The translations under genes were made by a program, and so were the position numbers. The notes below the pieces were generated by a model, which searched no databases, was not told the DNA's origin, and worked only from the letters and a program-made list of their open reading frames with translations. This document shows positions 1 through 7,672 of a DNA stretch of 64,000 nucleotides, in pieces. The DNA is from Candidatus Bipolaricaulota bacterium. Lineage in GTDB: Bacteria; Bipolaricaulota; Bipolaricaulia; UBA7950; UBA9294. The stretch's first letter is position 1, and each line of letters starts with the position of its first letter. The stretch spans positions 186,001-250,000 of the forward strand of contig JANQEA010000064.1 in NCBI GenBank assembly GCA_028278555.1. Direction: 5' to 3'.

Positions 1-504
1 ATGGAGCTGGACACCGTCGAACCCGTCGCTGCGCACCCCTTCGATGGCCATCGCGAAGCACTCGACCAACGCGCGGATCTCGCCGACTTCGAGCGCCCGA
101 GGACGCTTCCCGGTAAACGGCGAGACCACGTCCGAAGGCGCGACACCAGGGATTCCGGTGCTCACCTGGGCGACGATCCGCGCTCCGGGCGCGATCGCGT
201 GAACCTCGTCGGCCAGCCGGTCAAACCCGTCGATCCGAACGCCGTCGTAGGTCGACTCGGCGGCTGATCCGAGGTTCGATCGCGCCTCCTTCGGCACGAC
301 GTCGAAGTCTCCAACGACGATCGTGCCGGCGCCGCCTGCTGCGAGCCGTCGATAGATCTCGAGGGTGTCGTCGCCGAGCCGGCGCGAGAAGACCATCGGC
401 GGATCCCACGTCCCGGATCGGACGATCCGATTCTCCGGCGTTATCGAGCCGATCTTCCCGGGCGAGAAGAGCCTGTACCCGGAGCGTTGGCGTGTCTCGT
501 CCAT
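1..504 (-). CDS. Old Yellow Enzyme family NADH:flavin oxidoreductase, N-terminal part
   Basis: An FMN-dependent ene-reductase-type TIM barrel that would transfer hydride from NAD(P)H to an unsaturated substrate in the cytoplasm. It enters from the right and runs off the window edge, so only 168 N-terminal codons are seen. Residues 12-32 carry the usual opening (LFSPGKIGSITPENRIVRSG), and the fragment stops at GFDGVQLH, just where the family's His-x-x-His flavin/substrate motif begins. The ATG at 504 is preceded by AGGAGG at 512-517 with 7-nt spacing. A promoter with an internal palindrome lies upstream, so the gene looks individually regulated. The substrate cannot be inferred; 2,4-dienoyl-CoA reductase-like and xenobiotic reductases share this N-terminus. 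Confidence 0.88.
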   Translation of the reverse strand, partial: MDETRQRSGYRLFSPGKIGSITPENRIVRSGTWDPPMVFSRRLGDDTLEIYRRLAAGGAGTIVVGDFDVVPKEARSNLGSAAESTYDGVRIDGFDRLADEVHAIAPGARIVAQVSTGIPGVAPSDVVSPFTGKRPRALEVGEIRALVECFAMAIEGVRSDGFDGVQLH

Positions 505-538
505 CGGGCAGCCTCCTTCAGGGAGTCAGACGACCGAG

Positions 539-567
539 ATCCTATCGTAAATTCACGGTGAATTCAA
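539..567 (-). promoter_or_regulatory. Sigma-70-type promoter of the flavin oxidoreductase gene
   Basis: On the minus strand a -35 TTGAAT (562-567) and a -10 TAGGAT (539-544) are separated by exactly 17 nt. Transcription would start near 532, leaving a leader of about 28 nt with the AGGAGG ribosome site at 512-517. The surroundings (roughly 540-660) are far more AT-rich than the rest of the window. Confidence 0.55.
550..564. promoter_or_regulatory. 15-bp perfect palindrome, probable operator
   Basis: AATTCAC-G-GTGAATT is a perfect 7-1-7 inverted repeat lying inside the -35/-10 spacer of the promoter above, a classic repressor position. A related half site GGTGAATC occurs near 589-596. The regulator is not encoded in the visible part. 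Confidence 0.5.
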
Positions 568-664
568 TCCGGAGTATCCTTTCTATTAGGTGAATCAGTC
601 CATGAACAGAAAGGCGAATATCGTATTTTAACGATCCGACACTAAGAGGGACTTCGCAAAGCAA

Positions 665-698
665 GACGGCCACGCAATCTCCCGATTGCATGGCCGTC
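665..698 (-). terminator. Hairpin downstream of the PKD lipoprotein gene
   Basis: GACGGCCA (665-672) pairs with TGGCCGTC (691-698) and GCAAT with ATTGC inside it, with one C-A mismatch and a 6-nt loop: 13 paired positions. It starts 22 nt after the stop at 721 in the direction of transcription, and is followed by the weak T-rich run TTGCTTT. Probably a terminator. Confidence 0.5.
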
Positions 699-720
699 AT
701 CGTCTACTCAACCGGTCAGG

Positions 721-1374
721 CTACAACAGTGTAACGCTCCAGCTCTCCCCTTCTTGGCCCGTGTTGTCGTCCCACCAGAGCCCCTCCATTCGCGTCTCTG
801 ATAGATCGAGGTCTCCGCGCAAGATCAGGTCGAACCCCGCACAGTTGATCTGGACCTCTCGGGTAATCGGATTGTACGCTCCGCCGGTCAATGGCTGCGT
901 CACATTCGCGATCGTCATCGTCCCGCTGATGTTCCCTGCCGCCGAGTGGTTGAGATCGAGCGAAAGAGCGATCGGAACGAAGAAAATGTTGGTAATGGAG
1001 CCAGTCCAGAGGCCGTCGACGCTCGCGGTGACTGTGATTGTCCGGGTTATCGTCGCCGTTGCACCTGCATCGTCGGTGACCGTCAACCGAACCGTATACG
1101 TTCCGCCCTTCTCGTACTCATGCCTCGGGTTCTGGGCGGCAGACGTGTCGAAATCGCCGAAGTCCCAGTTCCACGCGACGATTCCGCCGCCACCGAACAG
1201 TCCGCCCGCATCCGTCGACAAGTCGGTGAACTGCACGTCGAACCGTGCCATCGGATCCGATGGTGTCCAGGTGAAATTGACAACCGGATCTTGGTTGAAC
1301 AGAGAACAGCCGGCCAGCGCCGCGACGGCGGCGACCAGCACCCCAACCTTCAGCCCTAGGATCGTACGCTTCAT
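721..1374 (-). CDS. PKD-domain lipoprotein
   Basis: A 217-residue exported lipoprotein. The signal peptide ends in the lipobox LAGC, so Cys23 should be lipidated. Residues about 30-118 form one PKD-type beta-sandwich, recognised by the WNWDFGDF and GTYTVRLTVTDD strands. The remaining 100 residues look like a second beta domain with no family I recognise. It has its own promoter and an AAGGGGGCGAG ribosome site before the ATG. PKD domains usually mediate protein or glycan contacts on the cell surface; no catalytic residues are visible. Two more PKD proteins occur in this window (25338-27713 and 44711-46753), so this is a recurrent envelope theme. Confidence 0.85.
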   Translation of the reverse strand: MKRTILGLKVGVLVAAVAALAGCSLFNQDPVVNFTWTPSDPMARFDVQFTDLSTDAGGLFGGGGIVAWNWDFGDFDTSAAQNPRHEYEKGGTYTVRLTVTDDAGATATITRTITVTASVDGLWTGSITNIFFVPIALSLDLNHSAAGNISGTMTIANVTQPLTGGAYNPITREVQINCAGFDLILRGDLDLSETRMEGLWWDDNTGQEGESWSVTLL

Positions 1375-1403
1375 CTCGCCCCCTTAAGGTCCAGTCCGTG
1401 CGC

Positions 1404-1412
1404 ATTATAGCA
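1404..1412 (-). promoter_or_regulatory. Extended -10 promoter of the PKD lipoprotein gene
   Basis: On the minus strand the sequence reads TGC-TATAAT, a perfect -10 (1404-1409) with an upstream TG extension. No good -35 is visible 17 nt further up. The leader would be about 22 nt and holds the ribosome site. Confidence 0.5.
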
Positions 1413-1467
1413 CGCGGGACGTTGCGGAATCCCTAGGGGAGGCGAATGGGGCTGTTCTTCACCCAGG

Positions 1468-2154
1468 CTATTCGCCGGAGCGGAAGAGACTGTGGAGGAG
1501 GTACTGCTGCAAATCGGCGAGCTTCTCCAGCGCCGAGGCGAGTTTAATCCTGTACTCGATCGGGAACGGCGTCGATCGCTTGCTCCGGATCCGGCTCAGA
1601 TCGATCTTCGGGATCGGATCGTTCTCCCGTTGGCTCGCGTCGAGCGAGACGTAGCTGAGCGCCTCACGCGCCTTGAAGATCTCGGTCAGCCCCTCTTCGG
1701 TGATGTTGACCGTGTCGGCCAACTGACCGAGGCTCGGGAGCTGTCCCGTCTCGCGGAGGAGCCGCGCCTCGGCGACCTCGATCTGCCGATTCAGGTCGCG
1801 CATCCAGTTCGGCACGGCGGCTTGCTTCACTTGATCGCGGATGTGATTCCGGATTTCGCCCTTGATCAGGTTCTCCGCGTACTCGCGGAACGACTTCCCG
1901 CGCGAGAGATCGAAGTTGTAGACCGCGTTGAGCAGGCCAAGGTATCCCGGCCGGAAGAGCTCCTCGCTGCCGAAGCCGCTCGTGGCAAAGCTACTGGCGA
2001 TCACATCGCCGATGATCGGCGTGCCCCGTCGGAGGATCTCCTCGCGAACGTCGTCAATCTCCTCGCGAACGTCGTCAATCTCCTCGCTCTCCTCCTTCAG
2101 GAGCGCGAGGAGAGCATCGAGTGACCGCTCCGAGAGGTCGGGTCGGTCGCTCAT
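1468..2154 (-). CDS. Sigma-70-like factor lacking region 4.2
   Basis: A 228-residue protein that aligns nearly residue for residue with the complete sigma factor at 14932-15744. Region 2 is intact (YLGLLNAVYNFDL at 71-83; KSFREYAENLIKGEIRNHIRD at 87-107), as is region 3 (about 125-172). The protein stops at LHSLFRSGE, exactly where the paralogue continues into the region 4.2 helix-turn-helix that contacts the -35 element. The bases after the stop do not encode a remnant of that helix. Region 1.2/2.1 carries an acidic duplication. The ATG overlaps the stop of the barrel-like gene (ATGA), so both are co-translated. It may be a -10-only sigma, a core-binding decoy or a decaying copy; I cannot tell which. 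Confidence 0.75.
   Translation of the reverse strand: MSDRPDLSERSLDALLALLKEESEEIDDVREEIDDVREEILRRGTPIIGDVIASSFATSGFGSEELFRPGYLGLLNAVYNFDLSRGKSFREYAENLIKGEIRNHIRDQVKQAAVPNWMRDLNRQIEVAEARLLRETGQLPSLGQLADTVNITEEGLTEIFKAREALSYVSLDASQRENDPIPKIDLSRIRSKRSTPFPIEYRIKLASALEKLADLQQYLLHSLFRSGE
2038..2079 (-). repeat. Perfect 21-bp tandem duplication in the sigma-like gene
   Basis: Two identical 21-nt units (2038-2058 and 2059-2079) followed by a partial third copy. In frame they encode EEIDDVR twice, and then EEI. The full-length paralogue has no such repeat, so it arose after the duplication. Confidence 0.9.
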
Positions 2155-3332
2155 GACCCGAAGGTGAAGTCGAACCCGAACGTGACCAGATTCACGCCGG
2201 AGAAGTCGAACTCGGCCTTCGTGTACAGCTTGACGCCGCAGAACGTCACGTCGGCGTAGATGCACTGGCTTGCGAATCCGGCGCCGTCGAACGCGGTCAG
2301 GCTCCGGAACGAGACCGGATCGAACGTCGCCTCGATCGCGATCAGCTGCTGCGCGAAGAGGAACGATCCATCGAAGTCGGTTTCGGTCGTGAACAGAACC
2401 CCGCACAGTTCGAACGAAACGGCGAACCCCTGCCCGCCAAAGGCGATCGGGATCGGTACCGGCACCGGGTTCTCGATGAACCAGGTATGCGACGTGAAGC
2501 GGACGACATCGATCTGGAGGTCGACGATGAAGTCGATGTCGGTGAGAACGAAGAACCCGTTGAATCCCATCGTCGCCAGGAAGCTGAGCGACGGTTCTTC
2601 GAACCGGTATCCGAGTTCGAAGAGCATCCTCGACAGGCCCCCGGCGTCGAACCAGGTGGTGTTGCTTGCGATCATCCCCATGAAGTCGGCTTCCAATCGG
2701 ACGAGCTCTTCCTCGAAATAGAACCCCGGAACGATCGTCACGTCGAGATCGAGCGGCAGCGTGCACAGCGTGTCCAGATGGTTGAACAGGTAGAGCAGCT
2801 CGTACGAGAACGGGGCTTCAATGCCCCCGAGAATGTTCACCAAGTCGATCGCGCCGAATCCGGTGAGGCTCGTTATCGAAAACCCGCACACGATCCCGCT
2901 CGAGAGCTCAACGACCGCGCCCATACTGTAAGTCGGTGTCTGCACGCTGCCGATATTCGCAAGGATGAAGTCGACGCCGATGTCGACACCGGCAATCGAC
3001 AGATCGAGACTCAATTCGTTCCAGGTGAAGTACGGATCGAACAGGATCTCTTCGCTCAGCTGGACGGCGCCGAGGTCGACCGCGAGGGTGACCCGCTCCG
3101 ACTGGAACCCCGTCAGATCGAAGCCCGTCTCCGAAGCGAACGAGAATCCTGACACGCTGAACGCGAGCTTCAGATCCGCGCCGATATTGAACGATGTCGG
3201 CGGAAGTGGGGTGTACGTGATCCCCAATCCGACGAAACCCGTGAAGCCAACGTCGTTCGCACTTGCGATCCCGCCGCCGAGAAGCGCGACAAGGACGACG
3301 CAGATCGCGATTCGCGCACACAACCGTGGCAT
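2151..3332 (-). CDS. Secreted barrel-like protein of unknown family
   Basis: 393 residues with a signal peptide (hydrophobic 8-20, likely cleavage after IASA at 25). The mature part consists almost wholly of alternating hydrophobic/polar strands rich in Phe, Asp, Gly and Thr, and ends in aromatic strands (VNLVTFGFDFTFGS) resembling the C-terminal strand of outer-membrane barrels. I recognise no named domain. Six cysteines are scattered through it. A strong GGAGGAGG site precedes the ATG. Its stop overlaps the start of the sigma-like gene, so surface protein and transcription-factor-like protein form one transcription unit. An outer-membrane or surface location is inferred from composition only. 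Confidence 0.6.
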   Translation of the reverse strand: MPRLCARIAICVVLVALLGGGIASANDVGFTGFVGLGITYTPLPPTSFNIGADLKLAFSVSGFSFASETGFDLTGFQSERVTLAVDLGAVQLSEEILFDPYFTWNELSLDLSIAGVDIGVDFILANIGSVQTPTYSMGAVVELSSGIVCGFSITSLTGFGAIDLVNILGGIEAPFSYELLYLFNHLDTLCTLPLDLDVTIVPGFYFEEELVRLEADFMGMIASNTTWFDAGGLSRMLFELGYRFEEPSLSFLATMGFNGFFVLTDIDFIVDLQIDVVRFTSHTWFIENPVPVPIPIAFGGQGFAVSFELCGVLFTTETDFDGSFLFAQQLIAIEATFDPVSFRSLTAFDGAGFASQCIYADVTFCGVKLYTKAEFDFSGVNLVTFGFDFTFGS

Positions 3333-3420
3333 GATGACCTCCTCCGTGATCTCACCGCCCGAAGCGTAGACGAGATGCGGCGAAACCGACCGGAAACGGG
3401 CGAAGTGGAGGTCGTGGGTT

Positions 3421-3440
3421 TGTCCCCGACACCCGGGACA
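3421..3440. promoter_or_regulatory. Inverted repeat TGTCCC-N8-GGGACA
   Basis: Perfect 6-bp arms (3421-3426, 3435-3440) about 90 nt upstream of the barrel-like gene. It could be an operator for that gene or a small hairpin. No convincing promoter was found beside it. Confidence 0.3.
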
Positions 3441-3462
3441 GATGTACCACGCGGAAAGCCAG

Positions 3463-3486
3463 AAGGGGAGCGGTTGCGCTCCCCTT
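3463..3486 (-). terminator. Hairpin after the serine operon
   Basis: AAGGGGAGCG and CGCTCCCCTT form a perfect 10-bp stem with a 4-nt loop. It lies 39-62 nt past the DUF1015 stop codon. The following CTGGCTTTCC is only weakly T-rich. A second 6-bp hairpin (ACCGGC/GCCGGT, 3503-3519) sits between it and the stop. Confidence 0.55.
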
Positions 3487-3524
3487 CGCTCGATGTTCGG
3501 AAACCGGCCCTCAGCCGGTGAGGT

Positions 3525-4826
3525 TCACTTGGCGATCTCCATCGTCGAGAGGACCAAGCCGGTCAGGAGCTTCGGATAGAAGTCGGTCGACTTCTGCGGC
3601 ATCTTCTCTCCGTGGTCGGCGACGCGGATGACTTCGTCGGCGCGGGTCGCGTTCAGATAGAAGAAGATCTGTTCCTCTCCGGATTCGACAGCCGCGCGAC
3701 CGGCGGACGGATCGACGGTATAGGTGACGTTTCGCTGTTCCTCCAGCGCCTTCGCATCGATGCCCAGAAGCCCGTCGAGCAAGATCGTGTGGAGGATCGT
3801 CACGTCGAGCTGCTTGTAGTCCGCGGATCGATCGCCGGGAATCAGCGCGTCGAGGCTCGCCCCATCGCGCAGCCGGAGCGACACACATCCGCTTCCGGTG
3901 ACACAGCCGAACGTAGGGCTCTCTCGCCCCGCCTCGACCGCTTCCACCATGGCGTCGAACGACGGATGGCGCTCGACCTCGAAGTGCTCGGACGCCTTTT
4001 CGAGGAATGCCTCGGCGTCGAACCCCTCGACCGCGTGGATCAGGCGATGAATCGGGCGGATCGACATCCCGGGTTCCGCGACGTTGAACAGCGTCATCAT
4101 CCGCACGCCGAACGACTCCGGAGCTGCCTGGGTCCATCCCTTCGCCTCGCACTCCTGCATGAAGTTGACAGCGGTTTCGTAGCGATGATGGCCGTCGGCG
4201 ATGTACAGGTCCTTGTCCGCAAGGGCCGCTTGGACCCGTTCGATGACGCCGGGGTCGGTCACCCGCCAGACGCGATGCGCGTTCCCGTCGGCATCGTTCG
4301 CCACGATCACCGGCTTGAGGTCGGCGATCGCCGCGTCGAGCGCGCCATCGGCCGAGCGCGCCGGGTCGTTGTAGAGCATGAAGATGTGGCCGAAGTTCGC
4401 CTCGGTCGCCCGCATCAGGTTGAGGCGATCGGCCTTCGGTCCGGCGAGCGTCTTCTCGTGCGCGTGGGCCCGCTCAGTGCCGATCTGCCCGAGCGCGATC
4501 AGTCCCTTGCGGACGAACCGCTCTCCGGCAAACGAGTACTCCTGGTGGTAGACGTAGAACCCGGGCTCGGTGTCACGGACCAAGACGCCCGACTCGAGCC
4601 ATTCGGCGAGATACGCCGCAGCGCGGGTGTAGACGTTCTCCGATTCGTTGTCCCCCTCCTCGGCCCGTCCCTTGATGATCCGAACGATGTTGTACGGGCT
4701 CTTCTCGTAGCAGGCGGCCTGGACGTCCGGGTAGACGCGGTCGTACGGAGGCGTCGCAACGTCGCTCAGACTTCCGACCTTCGATGCGTCGTAGCGTGTG
4801 CCTCGGAACGGGATGATCTTCGCCAC
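3525..4826 (-). CDS. DUF1015 family protein of the serine operon
   Basis: 433 residues, full length for the DUF1015 (COG4198) family. Family hallmarks are the block HEKTLAGPKADRLNL near 123-137 and ADGHHRYETA at 210-219; the latter looks like a metal or phosphate site. It begins with GTG 10 nt after serA, behind GGGGGCGGGC, and is the last gene of an operon with a class V aminotransferase and a phosphoglycerate dehydrogenase. In several anaerobic lineages DUF1015 travels with these two genes while no serB is present. By inference it may handle phosphoserine or free serine, but the activity is not shown by the sequence. Cytoplasmic, with no signal peptide. Confidence 0.85.
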   Translation of the reverse strand: MAKIIPFRGTRYDASKVGSLSDVATPPYDRVYPDVQAACYEKSPYNIVRIIKGRAEEGDNESENVYTRAAAYLAEWLESGVLVRDTEPGFYVYHQEYSFAGERFVRKGLIALGQIGTERAHAHEKTLAGPKADRLNLMRATEANFGHIFMLYNDPARSADGALDAAIADLKPVIVANDADGNAHRVWRVTDPGVIERVQAALADKDLYIADGHHRYETAVNFMQECEAKGWTQAAPESFGVRMMTLFNVAEPGMSIRPIHRLIHAVEGFDAEAFLEKASEHFEVERHPSFDAMVEAVEAGRESPTFGCVTGSGCVSLRLRDGASLDALIPGDRSADYKQLDVTILHTILLDGLLGIDAKALEEQRNVTYTVDPSAGRAAVESGEEQIFFYLNATRADEVIRVADHGEKMPQKSTDFYPKLLTGLVLSTMEIAK

Positions 4827-4835
4827 GCCCGCCCC

Positions 4836-5759
4836 CTAGCCCTGCGCCGCGGCGAAGTCGACGACGATCTGCGCCGCCTCGCGCCCGACGCGCGACTGCG
4901 CCTCGACCGTCGACGCCCCGATGTGCGGCGTGAACGAGACCGGATCGAGCGCGAAGACTGGATGATCGGCCGACGGCGGCTCGGTCTCGAAGACGTCGAG
5001 GGCGACACCAGCGACCTTCCCGGACTCGACCGCGGCGACGAGCGCCGCCTCGTCGATCACTCCGCCGCGGGCGCAATCGACGATCCGCACGCCGTCCTTC
5101 ATCTTCGCGAACGCCCCGGCGCCGAGCGTCGCGCCGACGGAGGGATCGAACGGGATGTGCAGCGAGATGAAGTCGCTCTCGGCGAGGAGCCGATCGAAGT
5201 CGACCATCTCGGCGGCACCGGCGACGGGGCACGTATCGAGGTAGGCGTCGTAGGCGATCGTCTTCATCCCGAGGGCCTGTGCCTTCTTGGCGAGGGAGCA
5301 GCCGATTCGGCCGATCCCGACGATCCCGAGCGTCTTCCCGTCGATCTCGATCCCTTTGAGCTGCTTCTTCTCCCACTTGCCGGCCTTCATCGACGCCGTG
5401 CCGCGGCCGATGTGCCGCGCGAGCGAGAGGATGTGGCCGAGCGCCAACTCGGCGACCGAGTTCGAGCTCGCCGCAGGCGTGTTCCGAACCTCGATCCCTT
5501 TCCCTTGCGCGTGCTCGACATCGATGTTGTCGAGACCAACACCGGCTCGAACGATCAGCTTCAGGTTCGATGCTTCATCGAGGATCTCCGCCCGAAGCTT
5601 CGTCGCGCTCCGGATGACGATCGCGTCGTACGCGCCGATCTCCGCCTTCAGCTCGTCGACCGACAGCTCCGTCTTCTCGTCGACCTCGAGCCCCGCACCG
5701 CGCATCGCCTCGATCGCTTCTGCCGCCAGCGGATCGGACGCCAGGACCTTGAATCCCAT
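4836..5759 (-). CDS. serA: D-3-phosphoglycerate dehydrogenase, short form
   Basis: 307 residues, oxidising 3-phosphoglycerate to 3-phosphohydroxypyruvate with NAD+, the first step of serine synthesis. The Rossmann motif GIGRIG is at 148-153. The catalytic Arg231 (ARGGVID), Glu260 and His279 (TPHIGAST) are all present. It lacks the C-terminal regulatory ACT domain of longer SerA proteins, so serine feedback through ACT is not expected. The longer open frame adds 11 residues, but ATG 5759 directly follows a TAGGGGGTG ribosome site and is the better start. It lies 10 nt after the aminotransferase gene. A related 2-hydroxyacid dehydrogenase role is possible; the operon favours SerA. Confidence 0.92.
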   Translation of the reverse strand: MGFKVLASDPLAAEAIEAMRGAGLEVDEKTELSVDELKAEIGAYDAIVIRSATKLRAEILDEASNLKLIVRAGVGLDNIDVEHAQGKGIEVRNTPAASSNSVAELALGHILSLARHIGRGTASMKAGKWEKKQLKGIEIDGKTLGIVGIGRIGCSLAKKAQALGMKTIAYDAYLDTCPVAGAAEMVDFDRLLAESDFISLHIPFDPSVGATLGAGAFAKMKDGVRIVDCARGGVIDEAALVAAVESGKVAGVALDVFETEPPSADHPVFALDPVSFTPHIGASTVEAQSRVGREAAQIVVDFAAAQG

Positions 5760-5769
5760 CGCACACCCC

Positions 5770-6837
5770 CTACAGGCCGAGGACGGTCTCAATCGCCCTC
5801 AGCACTCCTTCGATCTCGTCGACCTGCGTGTCGCCCATGTGGGCGATCCGGAACGTCTTCCCCTTGATGTCTCCGTAGCCGTTCGCGATCCGGAGGTTGT
5901 ATTCGCCGGCCAAGCGCTTGATCAGGTCGGCGACGTCGATCTCCGTCGTGTTCTTGACGCAGGTCAGCGTCGGCGACCAGTACCCCTCCTCGGGGAAGAT
6001 CCCGAAGTGCTTCTGCGCCCACGACTGGACGATCGCCGCCATCTTCGCGTGTCGCGCGAACCGGTTCTCGATCCCCTCGGCGAGCATGTCGACAAGCTGC
6101 GCGTTCAGCGCGTACATGTGCGGGATCGACGGCGTCGACGGCGTCTGGTTCTTCAGATGCGACTTGTGCATCTTCGTCAGGTTGAAGTAGTAGCTTCGCG
6201 GCGGGACAGATCCGGCCCGTTCGAGCGCCCGTTCGCTGACCGCAGCGACAGCGAGTCCAGCCGGGAGGGCGAACGCCTTCTGCACGCCGGCGAGGACGAA
6301 GTCGAGCTTCCATCCGCCCGTATCGATCTTCGTTCCGGCCATCCCGCTGACCGCGTCGACGAGTAGGAGGACGTCCGGGTACCGCGCGACGACCTCTGCG
6401 ATCTTTTCGAGCGGATTGAGCATCCCGGTCGAGGTCTCGTTGAAGACGAGCGTCACCGCGTCGTACTGGCCGGTGGCAAGCTGCTCGTCGACCATCTCCG
6501 GCTTGACCGCGACGTCCCACGGGACGTCGAACGCGTCGCACGGGACTCCGTTCCCGGCGGTGATCTCGTGCCACCGCTTCGAGAATGCGCCGTTGACGAG
6601 GTTCAGGCACCGTTTGGCGACGAGATTCGTCACCGCGGACTCCATCGCGCCGGTCGACGAAGACGTGAACAGCAGGACCGGGTTCTCCGTGTAGAGGAGC
6701 TGCTGGAGCTTCGGCTGAATCGCCGCGTACAGCTCGGAGAACTCCGGCGAACGGTGGTGCACCTGCGGCGTCGCCAGCTCCTTCAGAATCTCCGGCCGGA
6801 CCTGCGTCGGTCCGGGCGTAAACAATCTCTTGTGCAT
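5770..6837 (-). CDS. Class V aminotransferase, probable phosphoserine/serine transaminase
   Basis: 355 residues of a fold-type I PLP enzyme of the alanine-glyoxylate/serine-pyruvate aminotransferase group. Lys187 (GVQKAFALPAGL) is the predicted Schiff-base lysine and Asp161 (VDAVSG) contacts the pyridine nitrogen. It is first in the operon before serA and DUF1015, which suggests that it aminates phosphohydroxypyruvate in place of a classical SerC, as reported for related enzymes in some thermophiles and archaea. Glyoxylate or pyruvate transamination remains possible. The ribosome site AGGAGGGATGGG lies before ATG 6837, and a good promoter sits at 6882-6910. Confidence 0.9.
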   Translation of the reverse strand: MHKRLFTPGPTQVRPEILKELATPQVHHRSPEFSELYAAIQPKLQQLLYTENPVLLFTSSSTGAMESAVTNLVAKRCLNLVNGAFSKRWHEITAGNGVPCDAFDVPWDVAVKPEMVDEQLATGQYDAVTLVFNETSTGMLNPLEKIAEVVARYPDVLLLVDAVSGMAGTKIDTGGWKLDFVLAGVQKAFALPAGLAVAAVSERALERAGSVPPRSYYFNLTKMHKSHLKNQTPSTPSIPHMYALNAQLVDMLAEGIENRFARHAKMAAIVQSWAQKHFGIFPEEGYWSPTLTCVKNTTEIDVADLIKRLAGEYNLRIANGYGDIKGKTFRIAHMGDTQVDEIEGVLRAIETVLGL

Positions 6838-6881
6838 CCCATCCCTCCTGGATGACTCGAAGTCGCTTTCGAAGCGCCGGG

Positions 6882-6910
6882 AGGATACTCCGCCGATTCG
6901 AGCACTTCAA
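6882..6910 (-). promoter_or_regulatory. Promoter of the serine operon
   Basis: Minus-strand -35 TTGAAG (6905-6910) and -10 TATCCT (6882-6887) with a 17-nt spacer, about 45 nt upstream of the aminotransferase ATG. The leader contains a short self-complementary stretch (CGCTTTCGAAGCG). Confidence 0.5.
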
Positions 6911-6978
6911 CGCAGCTAAACTCCTTGAATTGCCCATCGCAAGCGGAACCCCGGCTGGTCGAGCGTCGGGCGCTCCGC

Positions 6979-6984
6979 TAGAAT
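6979..6984 (+). promoter_or_regulatory. Probable -10 element before lemA-like gene
   Basis: TAGAAT lies 29 nt upstream of the ATG, and GAGGGAGGA (7001-7009) is the ribosome site. The -35 is poor. Confidence 0.35.
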
Positions 6985-7012
6985 CATCGGCACGCAGAGC
7001 GAGGGAGGAACC

Positions 7013-7567
7013 ATGAGCGCACTCGGCTACATCATCGTCCTCGGAGGGGCCGCACTCCTTTGGGGCGGCCTCACATACAACCGTCTCGTCCGGCTGCGCG
7101 TCCGCTCCGAGGAGGCGTGGCGCGACATCGACACGCAGCTGAAACGACGATGGGACTTGATTCCGAATCTCGTGGAGACGGTCAAGGGGTACGCATCGCA
7201 CGAGTCGGAGGTCTTCGAGCGGGTGACGCTCGCCCGCTCGCGTGGGATCGACGCATCCGGTCCACGGGACCAGGCGGAGGCCGAGATGAACGTCAAGGGC
7301 GCGCTCAAGTCGCTCTTCGCGATCGTCGAGTCGTACCCCGATCTGAAGGCGAATCAGAACTTCCTCGCTCTCCAGCAGACGTTTGAGCAGGTCGAAGACG
7401 CGATTCAACGATCGCGTCGATACTACAACGCGGTCGTTCGCGATCTGAACACGATGATCCAGACCTTCCCTCGCAACGTCGTCGCCAACCTGTTCGGGTT
7501 CCGCGAACGCGAGTTCTTCGCTCTCCCCGGCGAGGAGGAACGCGAAGCCCCACGCGTCCGTTTCTGA
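7013..7567 (+). CDS. LemA family protein
   Basis: 184 residues: an N-terminal membrane helix (about 4-22) followed by a helical bundle typical of LemA, with the conserved block RRWDLIPNLVETVKGYASHE near 44-63 and a C-terminal YYNAVVRDLNTMIQTFP segment. The family forms membrane-anchored cytoplasmic or periplasmic helical bundles, often beside TPM-domain or M48 protease genes, but its molecular function is not established. Here the downstream gene encodes a DUF922 protein with a zinc-protease motif. The start is fixed by GAGGGAGGA at 7001-7009. Confidence 0.92.
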   Translation: MSALGYIIVLGGAALLWGGLTYNRLVRLRVRSEEAWRDIDTQLKRRWDLIPNLVETVKGYASHESEVFERVTLARSRGIDASGPRDQAEAEMNVKGALKSLFAIVESYPDLKANQNFLALQQTFEQVEDAIQRSRRYYNAVVRDLNTMIQTFPRNVVANLFGFREREFFALPGEEEREAPRVRF

Positions 7568-7643
7568 ATCGGACCAGTTCGTCACCTTCCGCGAACTGAG
7601 ATTCTTCCTCGGTTCCGCGGTGGTGGAGCCGCACCCCCTCGGG

Positions 7644-7649
7644 TATGAT
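7644..7649 (+). promoter_or_regulatory. Possible -10 before the DUF922 gene
   Basis: TATGAT 23 nt upstream of the GTG start. The hexamer 17 nt further up (TGGTGG) is a weak -35. Confidence 0.3.
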
Positions 7650-7672
7650 CGCCTCGAAGGGGGAGATCGCGC

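Noticed and set aside
1492..2124. A plus-strand frame with repetitive LLANVVN peptide
   Set aside because: Mirror of the sigma-like gene; the apparent repeat is the 21-bp duplication read on the wrong strand.
3612..5867. A 751-codon plus-strand open frame
   Set aside because: It runs antisense through DUF1015, serA and part of the aminotransferase. The peptide is Arg/Asp/Leu-rich with no domain, the typical GC-rich shadow of real genes.
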